Shown: positions 43,393 to 52,799 of the stretch, in pieces
Numbering within the stretch: position 1 is the stretch's first letter
How the letters are laid out: each line of letters starts with the position of its first letter
Source of the DNA: Myxococcota bacterium
GTDB lineage: Bacteria > Myxococcota_A > UBA9160 > UBA4427
Assembly: GCA_041389495.1 (NCBI GenBank)
Contig: JAWKRT010000002.1
Coordinates: 744,001-808,000 of the forward strand
Direction: 5' to 3'
DNA: 64,000 bases
The notes under the pieces: generated by a model
What the model was told of the DNA's origin: nothing
The model's database searches: none
What the model saw: the letters and a program-made list of their open reading frames with translations, nothing else
Translations under genes and position numbers: made by a program

Positions 43393-44139
43393 ATGCGACG
43401 CCTCGAGAACCAAGTCTCGCTGATCACGGGCGCCGCGGCCGGCATCGGGCGCGCGACGGCGGAGCGCTTCGCCGCCGAGGGCGCGACGCTGCTGCTCTGC
43501 GACGTCCAGGACGAGGGGCTCGCCGAGACGGCCGACCGGTGCCGCGCGGCGGGCGCGGAGGCGAAGGCGCTCCACTGCGACGTCGGCAGCGACGCGCAGG
43601 TCGACGCCGCCGTCGCCGCCGCGGTCAAGCACTTCGGCCGGCTCGACTCGCTCTGCAACATCGCCGGCATCCTGAAGTTCGAGCACACGACCGATCTCGC
43701 GACCGAGGACTTCCAGCGCATCCTCGACGTGAACCTCGTCGGCACGTTCCGCATGTGCCGCGCGGCGCTCCCGCACCTGCTCGCGACCAAGGGCGCGATC
43801 GTGAACACCGCGTCGACGGCCGGGATCATGGGCCTGCCCTACGGGCAGGCCTACGGCTCGAGCAAGGCCGGCGTGATCGGGCTGACGCGCTCGCTCGCGG
43901 TCGAGTACGGCGGCCGCGGCGTGCGCGTGAACGCCGTCTGCCCGGGCTCGATCTCGACGGCCATGGGCACGCCGCGCTTTCCGAAGGGCGTCGAGATGAA
44001 GCTCCTCCTGCGCGCGGACTCGCTCGACGGCGCGCGCGGCCCCGAGGTCGTGGCCTCCGTGATCGCGATGCTCGCGTCGGTCGACGGCATCCACATCAAC
44101 GGCGAGACGATCCGCATGGACGGCGGCGCACTCGCCTGA
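43393..44139 (+). CDS. Short-chain dehydrogenase/reductase
   Basis: A 248-aa classical SDR. TGAAAGIGRATAERF cofactor motif, NIAG, catalytic YGSSK after a Ser-containing strand (NTASTAGIMG) and PGSISTAMG. Asp at the end of strand 2 (LLLCDVQDEG) favours NAD. The C-terminus ends with DGGALA. It is encoded 40 nt after the barrel gene, and its stop overlaps the start of the membrane glycosyltransferase-like gene (TGATG), so those two are translationally coupled. Substrate unknown. Confidence 0.88.
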   Translation: MRRLENQVSLITGAAAGIGRATAERFAAEGATLLLCDVQDEGLAETADRCRAAGAEAKALHCDVGSDAQVDAAVAAAVKHFGRLDSLCNIAGILKFEHTTDLATEDFQRILDVNLVGTFRMCRAALPHLLATKGAIVNTASTAGIMGLPYGQAYGSSKAGVIGLTRSLAVEYGGRGVRVNAVCPGSISTAMGTPRFPKGVEMKLLLRADSLDGARGPEVVASVIAMLASVDGIHINGETIRMDGGALA

Positions 44140-45836
44140 TGCCGCTCGCGCGCCGCGCGCCCGCCGGCGTCGCGCTCGCGCTCGCCGTCGCGGGCGCGTT
44201 CGCGATCCGCGAGCTCGGGCTCGGCGTCACGCGCGACGGCGCGCACTACCTCGAGGTCGCGTTCGCGCTCGCGCACGGCGTGCCCACGCTCGGCAACGCC
44301 GCCTATCCGATCGGCTACTCCGCGCTCGTCGCGCTCGCGATGCAGGCGGAGCCGTTCGCGATGGACGCGGCCGCGCTCGTCGCGCAGGCGTCCTTCCTCG
44401 CGACGCTGCTCGCTGCGGCGGGCCTCCTCGGATGCGCCGCGGCCCCGCTCGGGCCGCGGGCGGGCGCGCTGCTCGCGTCGCTCGGCGTCGCCGTCGTCGC
44501 GACCTGCCCGCCGCTCGTCGAGCTCGTGCTCCACGCGCTCTCGGACGCGCCGTTCGGCGCGCTCGTCGCCCTCCACGCGTTTGCGCTCGCGCGGCACGCG
44601 CTCGCGCGCGCGTCCGGGGAGCGCGGAGCCGACCGGTGGCTCGCGGCGGCGGCGCTCGCGCTCGGGCTCGCCGTCGTCGTCCGCGTCATCGGCTACGCGC
44701 CGCTCGCCGTCTTCACGCTCTACGTCGCGCTCCGCGCGCGCGACGAGCTGCGCGCGAGCGGCGGTGCCGCGCGCGCCCGCGCGCTCGCGCGCCTCGCCGG
44801 CCTCCACGCGCTCGCCTGGGCGCCCGTCGTCGCGATCGGGGTCGGGCACGCGTTCTCGGGAAGCCGCGTGCACGGCGATCGCGGCGGCTCGACCGAGCCG
44901 CTGCGGCTCAACCTCGAGCGCGCGGCGGCGACCTTCCCGCACGATCTCGGGTGGCCGCTGCTCGCGCTCGTCGTCGCCGCGCTCGCGCTGCTCGCCGCGC
45001 CGCGCGCGCGGCGTTCGGACGCGACGGCGCCCGCGCGCTGGGCGGGTGCGCACTTCGCCGCGTACGTCGTCGCGATCGTCGCGGCGGCGACGTGGACGAA
45101 GGTGTCGCCGGTCGGGTCGCGCTTCTTCGCGCCGTACTACGCGCTCGCGCTGGCGCCGGTGTGCGCGTTGCCGGCGCTCGTCCCGCTCGCCGCGCCGCGC
45201 GCGCGGCGCGCGGCGATCGCGCTCGTCGCGTGCGTGCTCGCCGGCACGGCAGTGTGGAACGCGCGCGGGCTCGCGCGCATGCTCGCGGGCGTGCGCGCGG
45301 TCGAGTCGGACGCGCTCACCTACCACGACCGCCTCGGCTTCGCGCGCAGCTCGGGTGTGCCCGCCGTGCGCGCACTCCTGCGCGAGATCGCGGCGGCGCC
45401 GCAGGGCGTCGCGATGACGGTGGTCGCGCCGCTCTGGAACGGCGGGCACCACGCCGCGCTCGCGCGCACGCTCCTCTTCCGCCGCGTCGCGGTCGCTTCT
45501 CCGGGGGAGGGCGCGCGCTTCGCGCGCATCGACGCCGAGCACTTCGCGCTCGCGCTCGAGGGCGGCGGCGCGCTCCGCTACGTGGACCTTCCCGTCGGGC
45601 CGAGTGCGAGCGACGCGCTCGGCCCGGAGACCGCACTCGGCGCCGCCGCGCGCGTCCTCGCGCGCGACGGCCTCGCCTCGCTGTGGGTGCTCGCGCCGCG
45701 CGCCGTCGACCCGCTCGCGCACGTGCGCGAGATCGCGGGAGCGCCGCTCGCGATCGGCGCGAGGCGCGAGGCGGGCGCCTACCGCGCGCACCGCATCGAC
45801 CTCGTTCAGCCGAGCGGCGCGTCCGTCTCCCAGTGA
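44139..45836 (+). CDS. GT39/ArnT-like membrane glycosyltransferase-type protein
   Basis: A 565-aa protein with about ten hydrophobic helices in the first 390 residues and a soluble C-terminal ~170. The first loop has VTRDGAHYLEVA, where members of the dolichyl-P-mannose mannosyltransferase/ArnT superfamily keep a catalytic Asp, and a GYSALVALAM helix follows. Such enzymes transfer sugars from polyprenyl phosphates in the periplasm. The family assignment is from topology and this motif only. Its start overlaps the SDR stop; its 3' end overlaps the convergent SRPBCC gene by 31 nt. Confidence 0.6.
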   Translation: MPLARRAPAGVALALAVAGAFAIRELGLGVTRDGAHYLEVAFALAHGVPTLGNAAYPIGYSALVALAMQAEPFAMDAAALVAQASFLATLLAAAGLLGCAAAPLGPRAGALLASLGVAVVATCPPLVELVLHALSDAPFGALVALHAFALARHALARASGERGADRWLAAAALALGLAVVVRVIGYAPLAVFTLYVALRARDELRASGGAARARALARLAGLHALAWAPVVAIGVGHAFSGSRVHGDRGGSTEPLRLNLERAAATFPHDLGWPLLALVVAALALLAAPRARRSDATAPARWAGAHFAAYVVAIVAAATWTKVSPVGSRFFAPYYALALAPVCALPALVPLAAPRARRAAIALVACVLAGTAVWNARGLARMLAGVRAVESDALTYHDRLGFARSSGVPAVRALLREIAAAPQGVAMTVVAPLWNGGHHAALARTLLFRRVAVASPGEGARFARIDAEHFALALEGGGALRYVDLPVGPSASDALGPETALGAAARVLARDGLASLWVLAPRAVDPLAHVREIAGAPLAIGARREAGAYRAHRIDLVQPSGASVSQ

Positions 45837-46273
45837 CGCGCGACGCGCGCGGCCAGCGCGCGCAGGTTGCGGGCGAGCGCCGGGCGCGCGAGCGGCTCGA
45901 GCGCGCGCCCCGCGACGCCGAGCGGGAAGCGCACCGTCATCGCGAGGCGGATGCGCGTACCCCGCGCGCCCTCGTCCGGCGCGATCGCGTAGCGGAAGCG
46001 CGCTTCGCGGAAGGGCCAGGGCGGCCGCTCGCCGCGATGCAGCACCAGCGTGAAGCCGCGTCCTTCGTCCCACTCGACGACCGTCTCGTGCATGTCGCCC
46101 GCGCTGCCGTGCGCGATGCGCGTCGTGCCGAGGCCCTCGCGCGCGTCGGTCGCGAACGAGACGTCGGTCACGCCCGGGACGTAGTGCTTCGCGCGCTCGA
46201 GCTCGCGCAGCCGGGCCCAGCACGCGTCGGTCGCGAGGTCGGTGTGCGCGGTGCCTTCGACGGAGAGCGTCAC
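45806..46273 (-). CDS. SRPBCC (START-like) family protein
   Basis: A 155-aa protein from GTG 46273, overlapping the upstream transporter stop (GTGA). The pattern of a polyketide-cyclase/START fold is seen: TLSVEGTAHTDLATDACWAR at the first strand, HYVPGVTDVSFATDAREG, TVVEWDEGRGFTLVLHRG and a long C-terminal helix. These proteins bind hydrophobic ligands or act as cyclases. Coupling to a GPH-type symporter suggests a shared substrate. The stop lies within the convergent GT39-like gene. Confidence 0.72.
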   Translation of the reverse strand: MTLSVEGTAHTDLATDACWARLRELERAKHYVPGVTDVSFATDAREGLGTTRIAHGSAGDMHETVVEWDEGRGFTLVLHRGERPPWPFREARFRYAIAPDEGARGTRIRLAMTVRFPLGVAGRALEPLARPALARNLRALAARVARHWETDAPLG

Positions 46274-47688
46274 GCGTCGCGGTCGCCGGCGGCGAGCTCG
46301 GCGGCGGCGCGGGCGTCGAGCTCGGCGCGGATGCGCGCGTGCTCGCGCTCGTCGAGCGAGTAGCGGAGGAACGCCGCGCCTCCGATCCCGTAGCCGAGGA
46401 TCGGCAGGCCGCCGTTCAGGAAGCGCATGACGTCCTTCACGCCCTCGGTCTGCGCCGCGTTCGCGACGTAGCCCGACGCGTCGAGCGCGACGCCGACGAC
46501 GAAGGCCATGATCCCGCCCGCGAGCTTCGACATGAAGCCCCACGCGGCGAAGTACGAGCCTTCCTTGCGCTCGCCCGTCACGTACTCGTCATAGTCGACG
46601 ACCTCGGCCTTCAGCGTGTAGCCGAGCGTGTTGCCGCACGCGCCGGCCGAGCCCGCGAGCACCGACGAGATCGCCATCCATGCGACGTCGTCGGCCCCGA
46701 GGAAGAGCAGCATCCCGTAGCCCACGCCCGACTGCACCATCGCGAAGAGCCACAGGCGCCGCTTCTCGAAGCGCCGCGAGAGGAGCACCCAGAGCGGCAC
46801 GCCGAGCAGCCCCATCCCCATGTAGAGCCCGAGCATCGCGGGCACGACGTCGGGACGTTCGAGCACGTAGCGGATCGTGTACGGCACGAGCACGCCGATG
46901 CCGGCCGTGCCGAGGCTCTCGATGAAGAAGACGAAGAGCAGCAGGCGCGCGTGCGGGTTCGCGAGCACGTCGCGCATGGCGCGGAAGGCGTCGTTGCCGC
47001 CGCGCCCGGCGTAGTGCGCGCGCTCGCGCGGGAGCGTTCCGACGCCGATCCCGACGGCCACGAGCGTCGCGACGGCGGCGCCGAGCGCGAGCTCGGCCGG
47101 CCCCTGCGCCCCCCAGTCGAGGCGCGTGATGACCGCGCCGCCGAGCACGCCGCCGCCGAGCATGCCGAACGTGCGCAGCAGCTGGCGGCTCGCGAAGAGC
47201 CGGTTGCGCGCGCCCGCCTCGCTCGAGAGCTCGGCCCCGAGTGCCATGTGGGGCACGTCGAAGACCGTGTAGGCCGTGTAGAAGCCGAACACCGCGACGG
47301 TGATCCACGCGACGAGCGCCATTCCCCCGAGCCCGGCGGGCGGGCTCCACGCCATCAGCGAGAACACGGAGAGCGGGAGCGCCGACGCGAGCAGCCACGG
47401 GCGGCGGCGCCCGAAGCGCGTGCGCGTGCGGTCGCTCAGGTTCCCGATGATCGGGTCGGACACCGCATCCCACGCGCGCGAGAGCAGGAAGACGGTGCCG
47501 ATCGCGCTCGCGCTCGCGCCGAGCACGTCGGTCGCGTAGTTCATGTAGAGCGTGAGGAGCGTGATCAGCGAGAACTGGACCGGGAGGCTCGAGAAGCCGT
47601 AGCCGAGCACCGCGCTCCACGGCACGTCGACCGATGCGGCGGGAGTCCGGGCGACGTCGGCGGCGTTCGACACGCGCGCATTCTGCAC
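46270..47688 (-). CDS. GPH-type sodium/proton:sugar symporter (MFS)
   Basis: A 472-aa protein; GTG 47688 is the longest start, with another GTG at 47673 possible. Twelve hydrophobic helices and the GPH signature are present: LGYGFSSLPVQFSLITLLTL, then DPIIGNLSDRTRTRFGRRRP (the DPl.G.lSDrT.trwGrrRP motif of MelB-like carriers) and VVDYDEYVTGERKEGSYFA. The substrate may be a glycoside or another compound; the charged pocket cannot be resolved. It lies 18 nt downstream of the esterase gene and overlaps the SRPBCC gene. Confidence 0.84.
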   Translation of the reverse strand: MQNARVSNAADVARTPAASVDVPWSAVLGYGFSSLPVQFSLITLLTLYMNYATDVLGASASAIGTVFLLSRAWDAVSDPIIGNLSDRTRTRFGRRRPWLLASALPLSVFSLMAWSPPAGLGGMALVAWITVAVFGFYTAYTVFDVPHMALGAELSSEAGARNRLFASRQLLRTFGMLGGGVLGGAVITRLDWGAQGPAELALGAAVATLVAVGIGVGTLPRERAHYAGRGGNDAFRAMRDVLANPHARLLLFVFFIESLGTAGIGVLVPYTIRYVLERPDVVPAMLGLYMGMGLLGVPLWVLLSRRFEKRRLWLFAMVQSGVGYGMLLFLGADDVAWMAISSVLAGSAGACGNTLGYTLKAEVVDYDEYVTGERKEGSYFAAWGFMSKLAGGIMAFVVGVALDASGYVANAAQTEGVKDVMRFLNGGLPILGYGIGGAAFLRYSLDEREHARIRAELDARAAAELAAGDRDA

Positions 47689-47706
47689 GCGCGCGCCGCC
47701 CCGCGG

Positions 47707-48489
47707 CTAGCGAATCGCGGCCTCGCGCAGCACGGGCTCGAGCACGGGCCACAGCCGCTCGGCGATCACGCGGTGGCCTTCGGCGGTGGGATGGATCCCG
47801 TCGGCCTGGTTGAGCTTCCGACTCGCGGCGACGCCGTCGAGCAGGAACGGGACGAGCGTGGCGCCGAACTCCCGTGCGAGCGCGGGAAACGCCGCGTCGA
47901 AGCGCCGTCCGTAGTCGGGGCCGAGGTTCGGCGCGGCGCGCATGCCCGCGACGACGAGGCGCGCGTCGGGATGCGCGCGCCGCGTGCGCGCGAGGATCTC
48001 GGCGAGGTTCGCGCGCATCGCGTCGACGTCGAGCCCGCGCAGCATGTCGTTCGCACCGAGCTCGAGGACGAGCACGGCGACGGGAAGGCGCAGGAGCCAG
48101 TCGATGCGGCGCAGCCCGCCGGCCGAGGTGTCGCCGCTCACGCCCGCGTTCACGACCTCGAGGTCGAGCCCGAGGTCGTCGATCCGCTCCTGGATGCGCG
48201 CGGGGAAGGCCTCGTCCTCGCCGAGCCCGTAGCCGGCGGTGAGGCTCGTCCCGACGAACAGCACGACGGGGCGCTGCGGCGCGCTCGCCGACGCGGGCGC
48301 CCCCGCCTCGCTCGCCGCGGCCGCGGAGAGCGCGTCGCGCTCGCCGCAGCTCGCGAGCGCGGCACACGCCGCGAGCGCCGCGGCGGCGCGCAGGGAGCCG
48401 CGCGCGAATGCACGGCCCGGCGCGAGCCAGTACCGTCCCCGCCGCCGCGCGGCGCGCGCTGCGCTCTCCGAACGAAAGGCCGGGTGCAT
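47707..48489 (-). CDS. tesA: Lipoprotein SGNH-hydrolase, TesA/arylesterase-like
   Basis: A 260-aa protein from ATG 48489; a later start is possible because the Arg-rich leader is long. A lipobox (ALASC) follows a hydrophobic segment. SGNH blocks are FVGTSLTAGYGL (catalytic Ser), GVSGDTSAGG, GANDML and DGIHPTAEGH (Asp-His pair). Family members are thioesterase I/lysophospholipase/arylesterases of the periplasm. It diverges from an ABC exporter with only 5 nt between starts, the same layout as E. coli tesA-ybbA-ybbP, which supports the name. Confidence 0.82.
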   Translation of the reverse strand: MHPAFRSESAARAARRRGRYWLAPGRAFARGSLRAAAALAACAALASCGERDALSAAAASEAGAPASASAPQRPVVLFVGTSLTAGYGLGEDEAFPARIQERIDDLGLDLEVVNAGVSGDTSAGGLRRIDWLLRLPVAVLVLELGANDMLRGLDVDAMRANLAEILARTRRAHPDARLVVAGMRAAPNLGPDYGRRFDAAFPALAREFGATLVPFLLDGVAASRKLNQADGIHPTAEGHRVIAERLWPVLEPVLREAAIR

Positions 48490-48494
48490 CGCGG

Positions 48495-49211
48495 ATGATC
48501 GTCGCTCGCCACCTGACCCAGCGCTACCCGCGGTCCGCACCCGCGCCGCCGCTCACCGTGCTCGACGACGTCGACCTCGAGATCGCCGACGGCGAGGTCG
48601 TCGTCGTGCTCGGGCCATCGGGCAGCGGGAAGACGACGCTGCTCGGCCTGCTCGCCGGCCTCGACCGCCCGAGCGAGGGCGAGGTCGAGCTCGACGGCAC
48701 GGCGCTCGGCGCGCTCGACGAGGACGCGCGCGCGCGCCTGCGCGCCGAGCGCGTGGGCTTCGTGTTCCAGAGCTTCCAGCTGATCGAGACGCTGACCGCG
48801 CTCGAGAACGTGCTCGTGCCGCTCGAGCTGCTGCCGCGCGAGCGCGCCCTCGCGCCCGCGGCGGCGCGCGCGCGCGCGACGGAGCTGCTCGAGCGCGTCG
48901 GCCTCGGCGCGCGGCTCCACCACCACCCCGTCGAGCTCTCGGGCGGCGAGCAGCAGCGCGTCGGCATCGCGCGCGCCTTCGCGAACGAGCCGCGCGTCCT
49001 GTTCGCCGACGAGCCGACCGGCAACCTCGATCGCGACACGGGCCTCGAAGTCGCGAGCCTGCTCTTCGAGCTCAACCGCGAGCGCGGCACGACGCTCGTC
49101 ATCGTCACGCACGACCTCGAGCTCGCGGCCCGCGCGACGCGCGTCGTGCACCTGCGCGGCGGGCGGGTCGAGCGCATCGAGCGCGGCGGCGCGCCCGGCG
49201 GCGCCGCGTGA
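48495..49211 (+). CDS. ybbA: ABC transporter ATPase, YbbA-like
   Basis: A 238-aa ATPase from ATG 48495. Walker A GPSGSGKTTLLG, Q-loop VFQSFQL, signature LSGGEQQRVGIARA, Walker B VLFADEPTGNLD and the switch His in VIVTHD are intact. The LolD/MacB-type sequence fits a complex with a FtsX-domain permease; the permease start overlaps its stop (GTGA). Neighbouring tesA-type esterase supports assignment to the YbbAP group, thought to remove hydrophobic compounds from the inner membrane. Confidence 0.92.
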   Translation: MIVARHLTQRYPRSAPAPPLTVLDDVDLEIADGEVVVVLGPSGSGKTTLLGLLAGLDRPSEGEVELDGTALGALDEDARARLRAERVGFVFQSFQLIETLTALENVLVPLELLPRERALAPAAARARATELLERVGLGARLHHHPVELSGGEQQRVGIARAFANEPRVLFADEPTGNLDRDTGLEVASLLFELNRERGTTLVIVTHDLELAARATRVVHLRGGRVERIERGGAPGGAA

Positions 49212-51823
49212 ACGCGCGCTTCGCGCTCGCGATGGCGCGGCGCGAGCTCCGCGCGGCGCGCCGCCGCTTCGCGCTGTACGGCGCCTGCATGGCGATCGGC
49301 ATCGCTGCGATCGTCGCGCTGCACTCGCTGCGCACGTCCGTCGACGCCGCGATCGACGCGCAGTCGCGCTCGCTGCTCGGTGCGGACGTGCGCATCACGA
49401 GCCGCGCGCCCATCGAGGGCGAGCTCGCCGATGCGTTCGGCGAGCTCGAACGCGAGCACGCGAAGGCGCCGGCCGCGCGCGTCCTGCGCTTCGGCACGAT
49501 GGCGCTCGCGCCGCGGACGGGGCGGACGCGGCTCGTCGACGTGCACGCCGTCGAGGGCGGCTTCCCGTTCTACGGCGCGGTCGAGACCGAGCCGCCCGGC
49601 GCGTGGGCGCGCATCGCGGGCGGGGCGCGCGACGCCTTCGGCGACCCGTCCGCCGCCGGCGACGCGCCGCTCGAGGCGATCGTCGACCCGAGCCTGCTCG
49701 TGCAGCTCGATGCCGAGCTCGGCGACGAGATCGCGCTCGGCGACGCGCGTTTCGTCGCGCGCGCGACGGTGCGACGCGCGCCGGGCGGGTTCGGGCTCGC
49801 GACACAGGCCGCCCCGCGCCTGTTCATCGCGCGGCGCGACGTCGCCGCGACGGGGCTCGTCACGTTCGGCAGCCTGGTCGAGCACATCGTCTATCTCGCG
49901 ATCGAGCGCGCGCCGCTCGACGCGTGGCTCGACGCGCACGGTCCCGCGCTCGAGGCGGCGCGCCTGCGCGTGCAGACCGTGCAGCGCTTCCGGCGCGAGC
50001 TCTCGGGCGGCTTCGACCGCCTCGCGCGCTTCCTCGGTCTCGTCGGGCTCGCCGCGCTCGCGCTCGGCGCGATCGGTGTCGCGTCGGGCGTGCGCGTCTT
50101 CGTGCGCGAGAAGCTCGACGCGGTCGCCGTGCTGCGCGCGCTCGGCGCGCGCCCGCGCGACGTCGTCGCGACCTACGCGCTGCTGGCGGTCGCGTTCGGG
50201 CTCGCGGCCGGCGCGGCGGGCGTGCTCGCGTGCGCGCCGCTCGTCGCGCTCGTCCCGCGCTTCATCGCGAGCGCGCTGCCCGAGCTGCCGGTGGCGATCG
50301 ACTTCGCGCTCTCGCCGCGCGCGGTGGTGGCGGGCCTCGGGCTCGGGCTCGCGGCGACGGGTGTCTGCGCGCTCGGGCCGCTCGTCGACGTCGCGCGCGT
50401 CGAGCCGCTGCGCGCGCTGCGGCGCGACTTCGCGGCGGCGGGCGAGGGCGCGCCGCGCGCGGGGCGCATCGCGCTCGCGCTCGTCGCGGGCGCAGCGGTG
50501 CTCGGCGCGTCGCTCTGGCAGGCGCCGAGTGCGCGCGTCGGGCTCGGGTTCGCGGCGGGTCTCGGTGCGGCGGTCGCGGCGCTCGCGCTCGCGGCGCGGC
50601 TCGCGATGCGCGCGGTGCGCGCGCTCGCGCCCGAGCGCGCGCCCTACTGGCTGCGGCAGGGCGTCGCCAACCTGTTCCGCCCGCGCAACCACACGCTCGC
50701 GACGACCGTCGCGATCGGCTTCGCGCTCTTCCACCTCGTCGCGCTGCGGACCGTGCAGCACAGCCTGCTCGCCGACCTCGCCGCGGACGACACCGCGAGC
50801 CGCCCGAACCTCGTGCTGTTCGACGTGCAGCGCGACCAGGGCGACGAGGTCGCCGCGTTCCTCGAAGGGCGCGGCGCGCGCGTGCTCGAGCGCGCGCCGC
50901 TCGTCTCGGCGCGGCTCGCGGCGTTCCGCGGCCGCCGCGCGACCGACTGGCTGCGCGAGCCCGACCTCCACCGCGAGCTGCGCTGGGCACTCGGGCGCGA
51001 GTACCGCCTCACGTATCGCGACGATCTCCGCGACACCGAGCGCATCGTCGCGGGAACGTGGTGGGAGCCGGGCGCGCGCTTCGCGCCCGACGCGCTGCCC
51101 GTCTCGCTCGAGGAGGACCTCGCGCGCAGGCTCGGCGCCGGGCTCGGCGACCGCGTGACGTGGGAGGTCCAGGGCGTCGACGTCGACACGGTCGTCACGA
51201 GCGTGCGCGAGGTCGATTGGGGGCGCATGGCGACGAACTTCTTCGTCGTGGTGCCGCCGGCCGTCCTCGAGCGGGCGCCGCAGTCGGCCGTGCTGCTCGC
51301 GCGCCTCGAAGGCGCGGACGAGCGCGCCGAGCTGCAGCGCGACCTCGTGGCGCGCTTTCCGAACGTCTCGGCGATCGACGCGACGGCGATCCTCGGCGTG
51401 CTCGACGCGGCGATGCGGCAGGTGGAGACGGCCGTGCGCGCCGTCGGCGCGTTCACGCTCGCGGTCGGGCTGCTCGTGCTGCTGGCGGCCGCGGGCGCGG
51501 TGCGCGGCGAGCGGGCGCGCGAGGCGGCGCTGCTTCGGGTGCTCGGCGCGTCGTCGCGCACGCTCGCGCGCATCGCGGCGACCGAGGCGCTCGCGCTCGG
51601 CGCGCTCGCGGCCGGTGTCGGCACGGCGCTCGCGCTCGCGGGCGCGTGGGCGCTCGTCCGCGGCGTCTTCGAGGCGCCGTTCTCGGTGCCGTGGGCGGAG
51701 GTCGCGCGGCTCGCGCTCGGCACGCTCGCGGCGACGGCGCTGCTCGGCGCGGCGGGCGGAGGACGGCGCGGGCGGCGCGCGAGCCCGCGCGCCCTGCAGC
51801 GCGCCGCGCTCGCGTCGCGCTAG
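49208..51823 (+). CDS. ybbP: ABC transporter permease with two FtsX domains, YbbP-like
   Basis: An 871-aa protein from GTG 49208, overlapping the ATPase stop. An N-terminal membrane helix (RRFALYGACMAIGIAAIVAL) precedes a large periplasmic domain. Two FtsX-type membrane bundles follow (about 280-430 and 780-860) with the coupling motif VREKLDAVAVLRALGARPRD and a second, EAALLRVLGASSRTLARI. Size exceeds E. coli YbbP slightly. The substrate is unknown; the esterase gene next door hints at a lipid or ester. Confidence 0.88.
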   Translation: MNARFALAMARRELRAARRRFALYGACMAIGIAAIVALHSLRTSVDAAIDAQSRSLLGADVRITSRAPIEGELADAFGELEREHAKAPAARVLRFGTMALAPRTGRTRLVDVHAVEGGFPFYGAVETEPPGAWARIAGGARDAFGDPSAAGDAPLEAIVDPSLLVQLDAELGDEIALGDARFVARATVRRAPGGFGLATQAAPRLFIARRDVAATGLVTFGSLVEHIVYLAIERAPLDAWLDAHGPALEAARLRVQTVQRFRRELSGGFDRLARFLGLVGLAALALGAIGVASGVRVFVREKLDAVAVLRALGARPRDVVATYALLAVAFGLAAGAAGVLACAPLVALVPRFIASALPELPVAIDFALSPRAVVAGLGLGLAATGVCALGPLVDVARVEPLRALRRDFAAAGEGAPRAGRIALALVAGAAVLGASLWQAPSARVGLGFAAGLGAAVAALALAARLAMRAVRALAPERAPYWLRQGVANLFRPRNHTLATTVAIGFALFHLVALRTVQHSLLADLAADDTASRPNLVLFDVQRDQGDEVAAFLEGRGARVLERAPLVSARLAAFRGRRATDWLREPDLHRELRWALGREYRLTYRDDLRDTERIVAGTWWEPGARFAPDALPVSLEEDLARRLGAGLGDRVTWEVQGVDVDTVVTSVREVDWGRMATNFFVVVPPAVLERAPQSAVLLARLEGADERAELQRDLVARFPNVSAIDATAILGVLDAAMRQVETAVRAVGAFTLAVGLLVLLAAAGAVRGERAREAALLRVLGASSRTLARIAATEALALGALAAGVGTALALAGAWALVRGVFEAPFSVPWAEVARLALGTLAATALLGAAGGGRRGRRASPRALQRAALASR

Positions 51824-51940
51824 CCCGGACCCCGGCCCCGGCCGCGATCGGATCGCGCGTCGCGCCCGCCCGTTGTCACGCGCCGCGCGCGCGACGCACA
51901 ATGCGCCGCCGCCGCCCCGGGCGCGGCGCAGGAGGACCCC

Positions 51941-52750
51941 GTGAGTCGTCGCTACATCCGCATCGAGAAGCCCCGGCCGCACACGACCGTCATCGTGATG
52001 GACCGGCCCGAGCGCATGAACTCGATGTCGTTCGAGCAGATGGTGCCGCTGCACGAGGCGATCGAGGAGGTCGCCGCCGACAACGACTGCCACTGCGTCG
52101 TGCTCACGGGCACGGGGCGCGGCTTCTGCTCGGGCGCGGACACGCAGGGCGGCGAGCCGCCGCCCAACATCGCCGGCATGACGCTCACGCGCATCGCGAC
52201 GCGCTCGATGACGATCCTCGCGGATCTCGTGCCCGCGCTGCGGCGCATGCCCCAGCCGGTGATCGCGGCGATCAACGGCGCGGCGATCGGCGGGGGCATG
52301 TGCCTCACGCTCGGGGCCGACGTGCGCATCGCGGGCGAGTCCGCCTACTTCCGCGCGGCGGGCATCAACAACGGGCTCACGGCGACGGAGCTCGGGCTCT
52401 CGTTCCTGCTGCCGCGCGCGATCGGCACGTCGCGTGCGTTCGAGATCATGCTCTCGGGGCGCGACGTCGACGCGCGCGAGGCCGAGCGCATCGGGCTCGT
52501 GTCGCGGACGGTGCCCGACGCGGAGCTGCTCGACGCCGCGCTCGACATGGCGGACCGGATCAACGGCTGGAGCACGCACGGCGTGCAGCTCACGAAGCGC
52601 ATGATGTGGGCCGGGCTCGAGACGGGGAGCCTGGCGGCCGCCGTCGAGCTCGAGAGCCACACGCAGCTCTACATCCGGCTCACGACCCAGAACTTCGAGG
52701 AGGCGGTGCGGGCGCGCAAGGAGAAGCGCCCGCCCGCGTTCCGGGACTGA
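51941..52750 (+). CDS. Enoyl-CoA hydratase/isomerase family protein, second copy, both classical Glu replaced
   Basis: A 269-aa crotonase from GTG 51941 with an AGGAGGA site. Oxyanion region GFCSGADTQGGEPPP and second hole AAINGAAIGGGMCLTLGADV are present. By eye alignment the two classical glutamates are Cys121 and Gly141, while Glu150 in LTATELGLS lies at a shifted position, the same column as Asp147 of the copy at 9.9 kb. The AGINNGLTATELGLS subgroup is common in high-GC genomes. It is followed by a strong hairpin and a convergent P450. Reaction type undetermined. Confidence 0.85.
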   Translation: MSRRYIRIEKPRPHTTVIVMDRPERMNSMSFEQMVPLHEAIEEVAADNDCHCVVLTGTGRGFCSGADTQGGEPPPNIAGMTLTRIATRSMTILADLVPALRRMPQPVIAAINGAAIGGGMCLTLGADVRIAGESAYFRAAGINNGLTATELGLSFLLPRAIGTSRAFEIMLSGRDVDAREAERIGLVSRTVPDAELLDAALDMADRINGWSTHGVQLTKRMMWAGLETGSLAAAVELESHTQLYIRLTTQNFEEAVRARKEKRPPAFRD

Positions 52751-52785
52751 GCCCGCGGCCGCGCGCGAAGCGCGCGGCCGCGGGC
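52751..52785. terminator. 16-bp perfect hairpin with GAA loop, bidirectional terminator candidate
   Basis: Arms 52751-52766 and 52770-52785 pair perfectly around a 3-nt loop; the apex reads GCGAAGC, a sequence known to form an exceptionally stable mini-hairpin. It sits directly after the crotonase stop and 14 nt from the convergent P450 stop, so it may end transcription from both sides. No T-run on either side. Confidence 0.7.
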
Positions 52786-52799
52786 CGCAGGCGTGCGGC

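Noticed and set aside
48524..52660. Antisense open frame of about 1,380 codons across the ABC exporter
   Set aside because: Shadow of an intact ATPase and permease; translation is compositionally biased with no motif.
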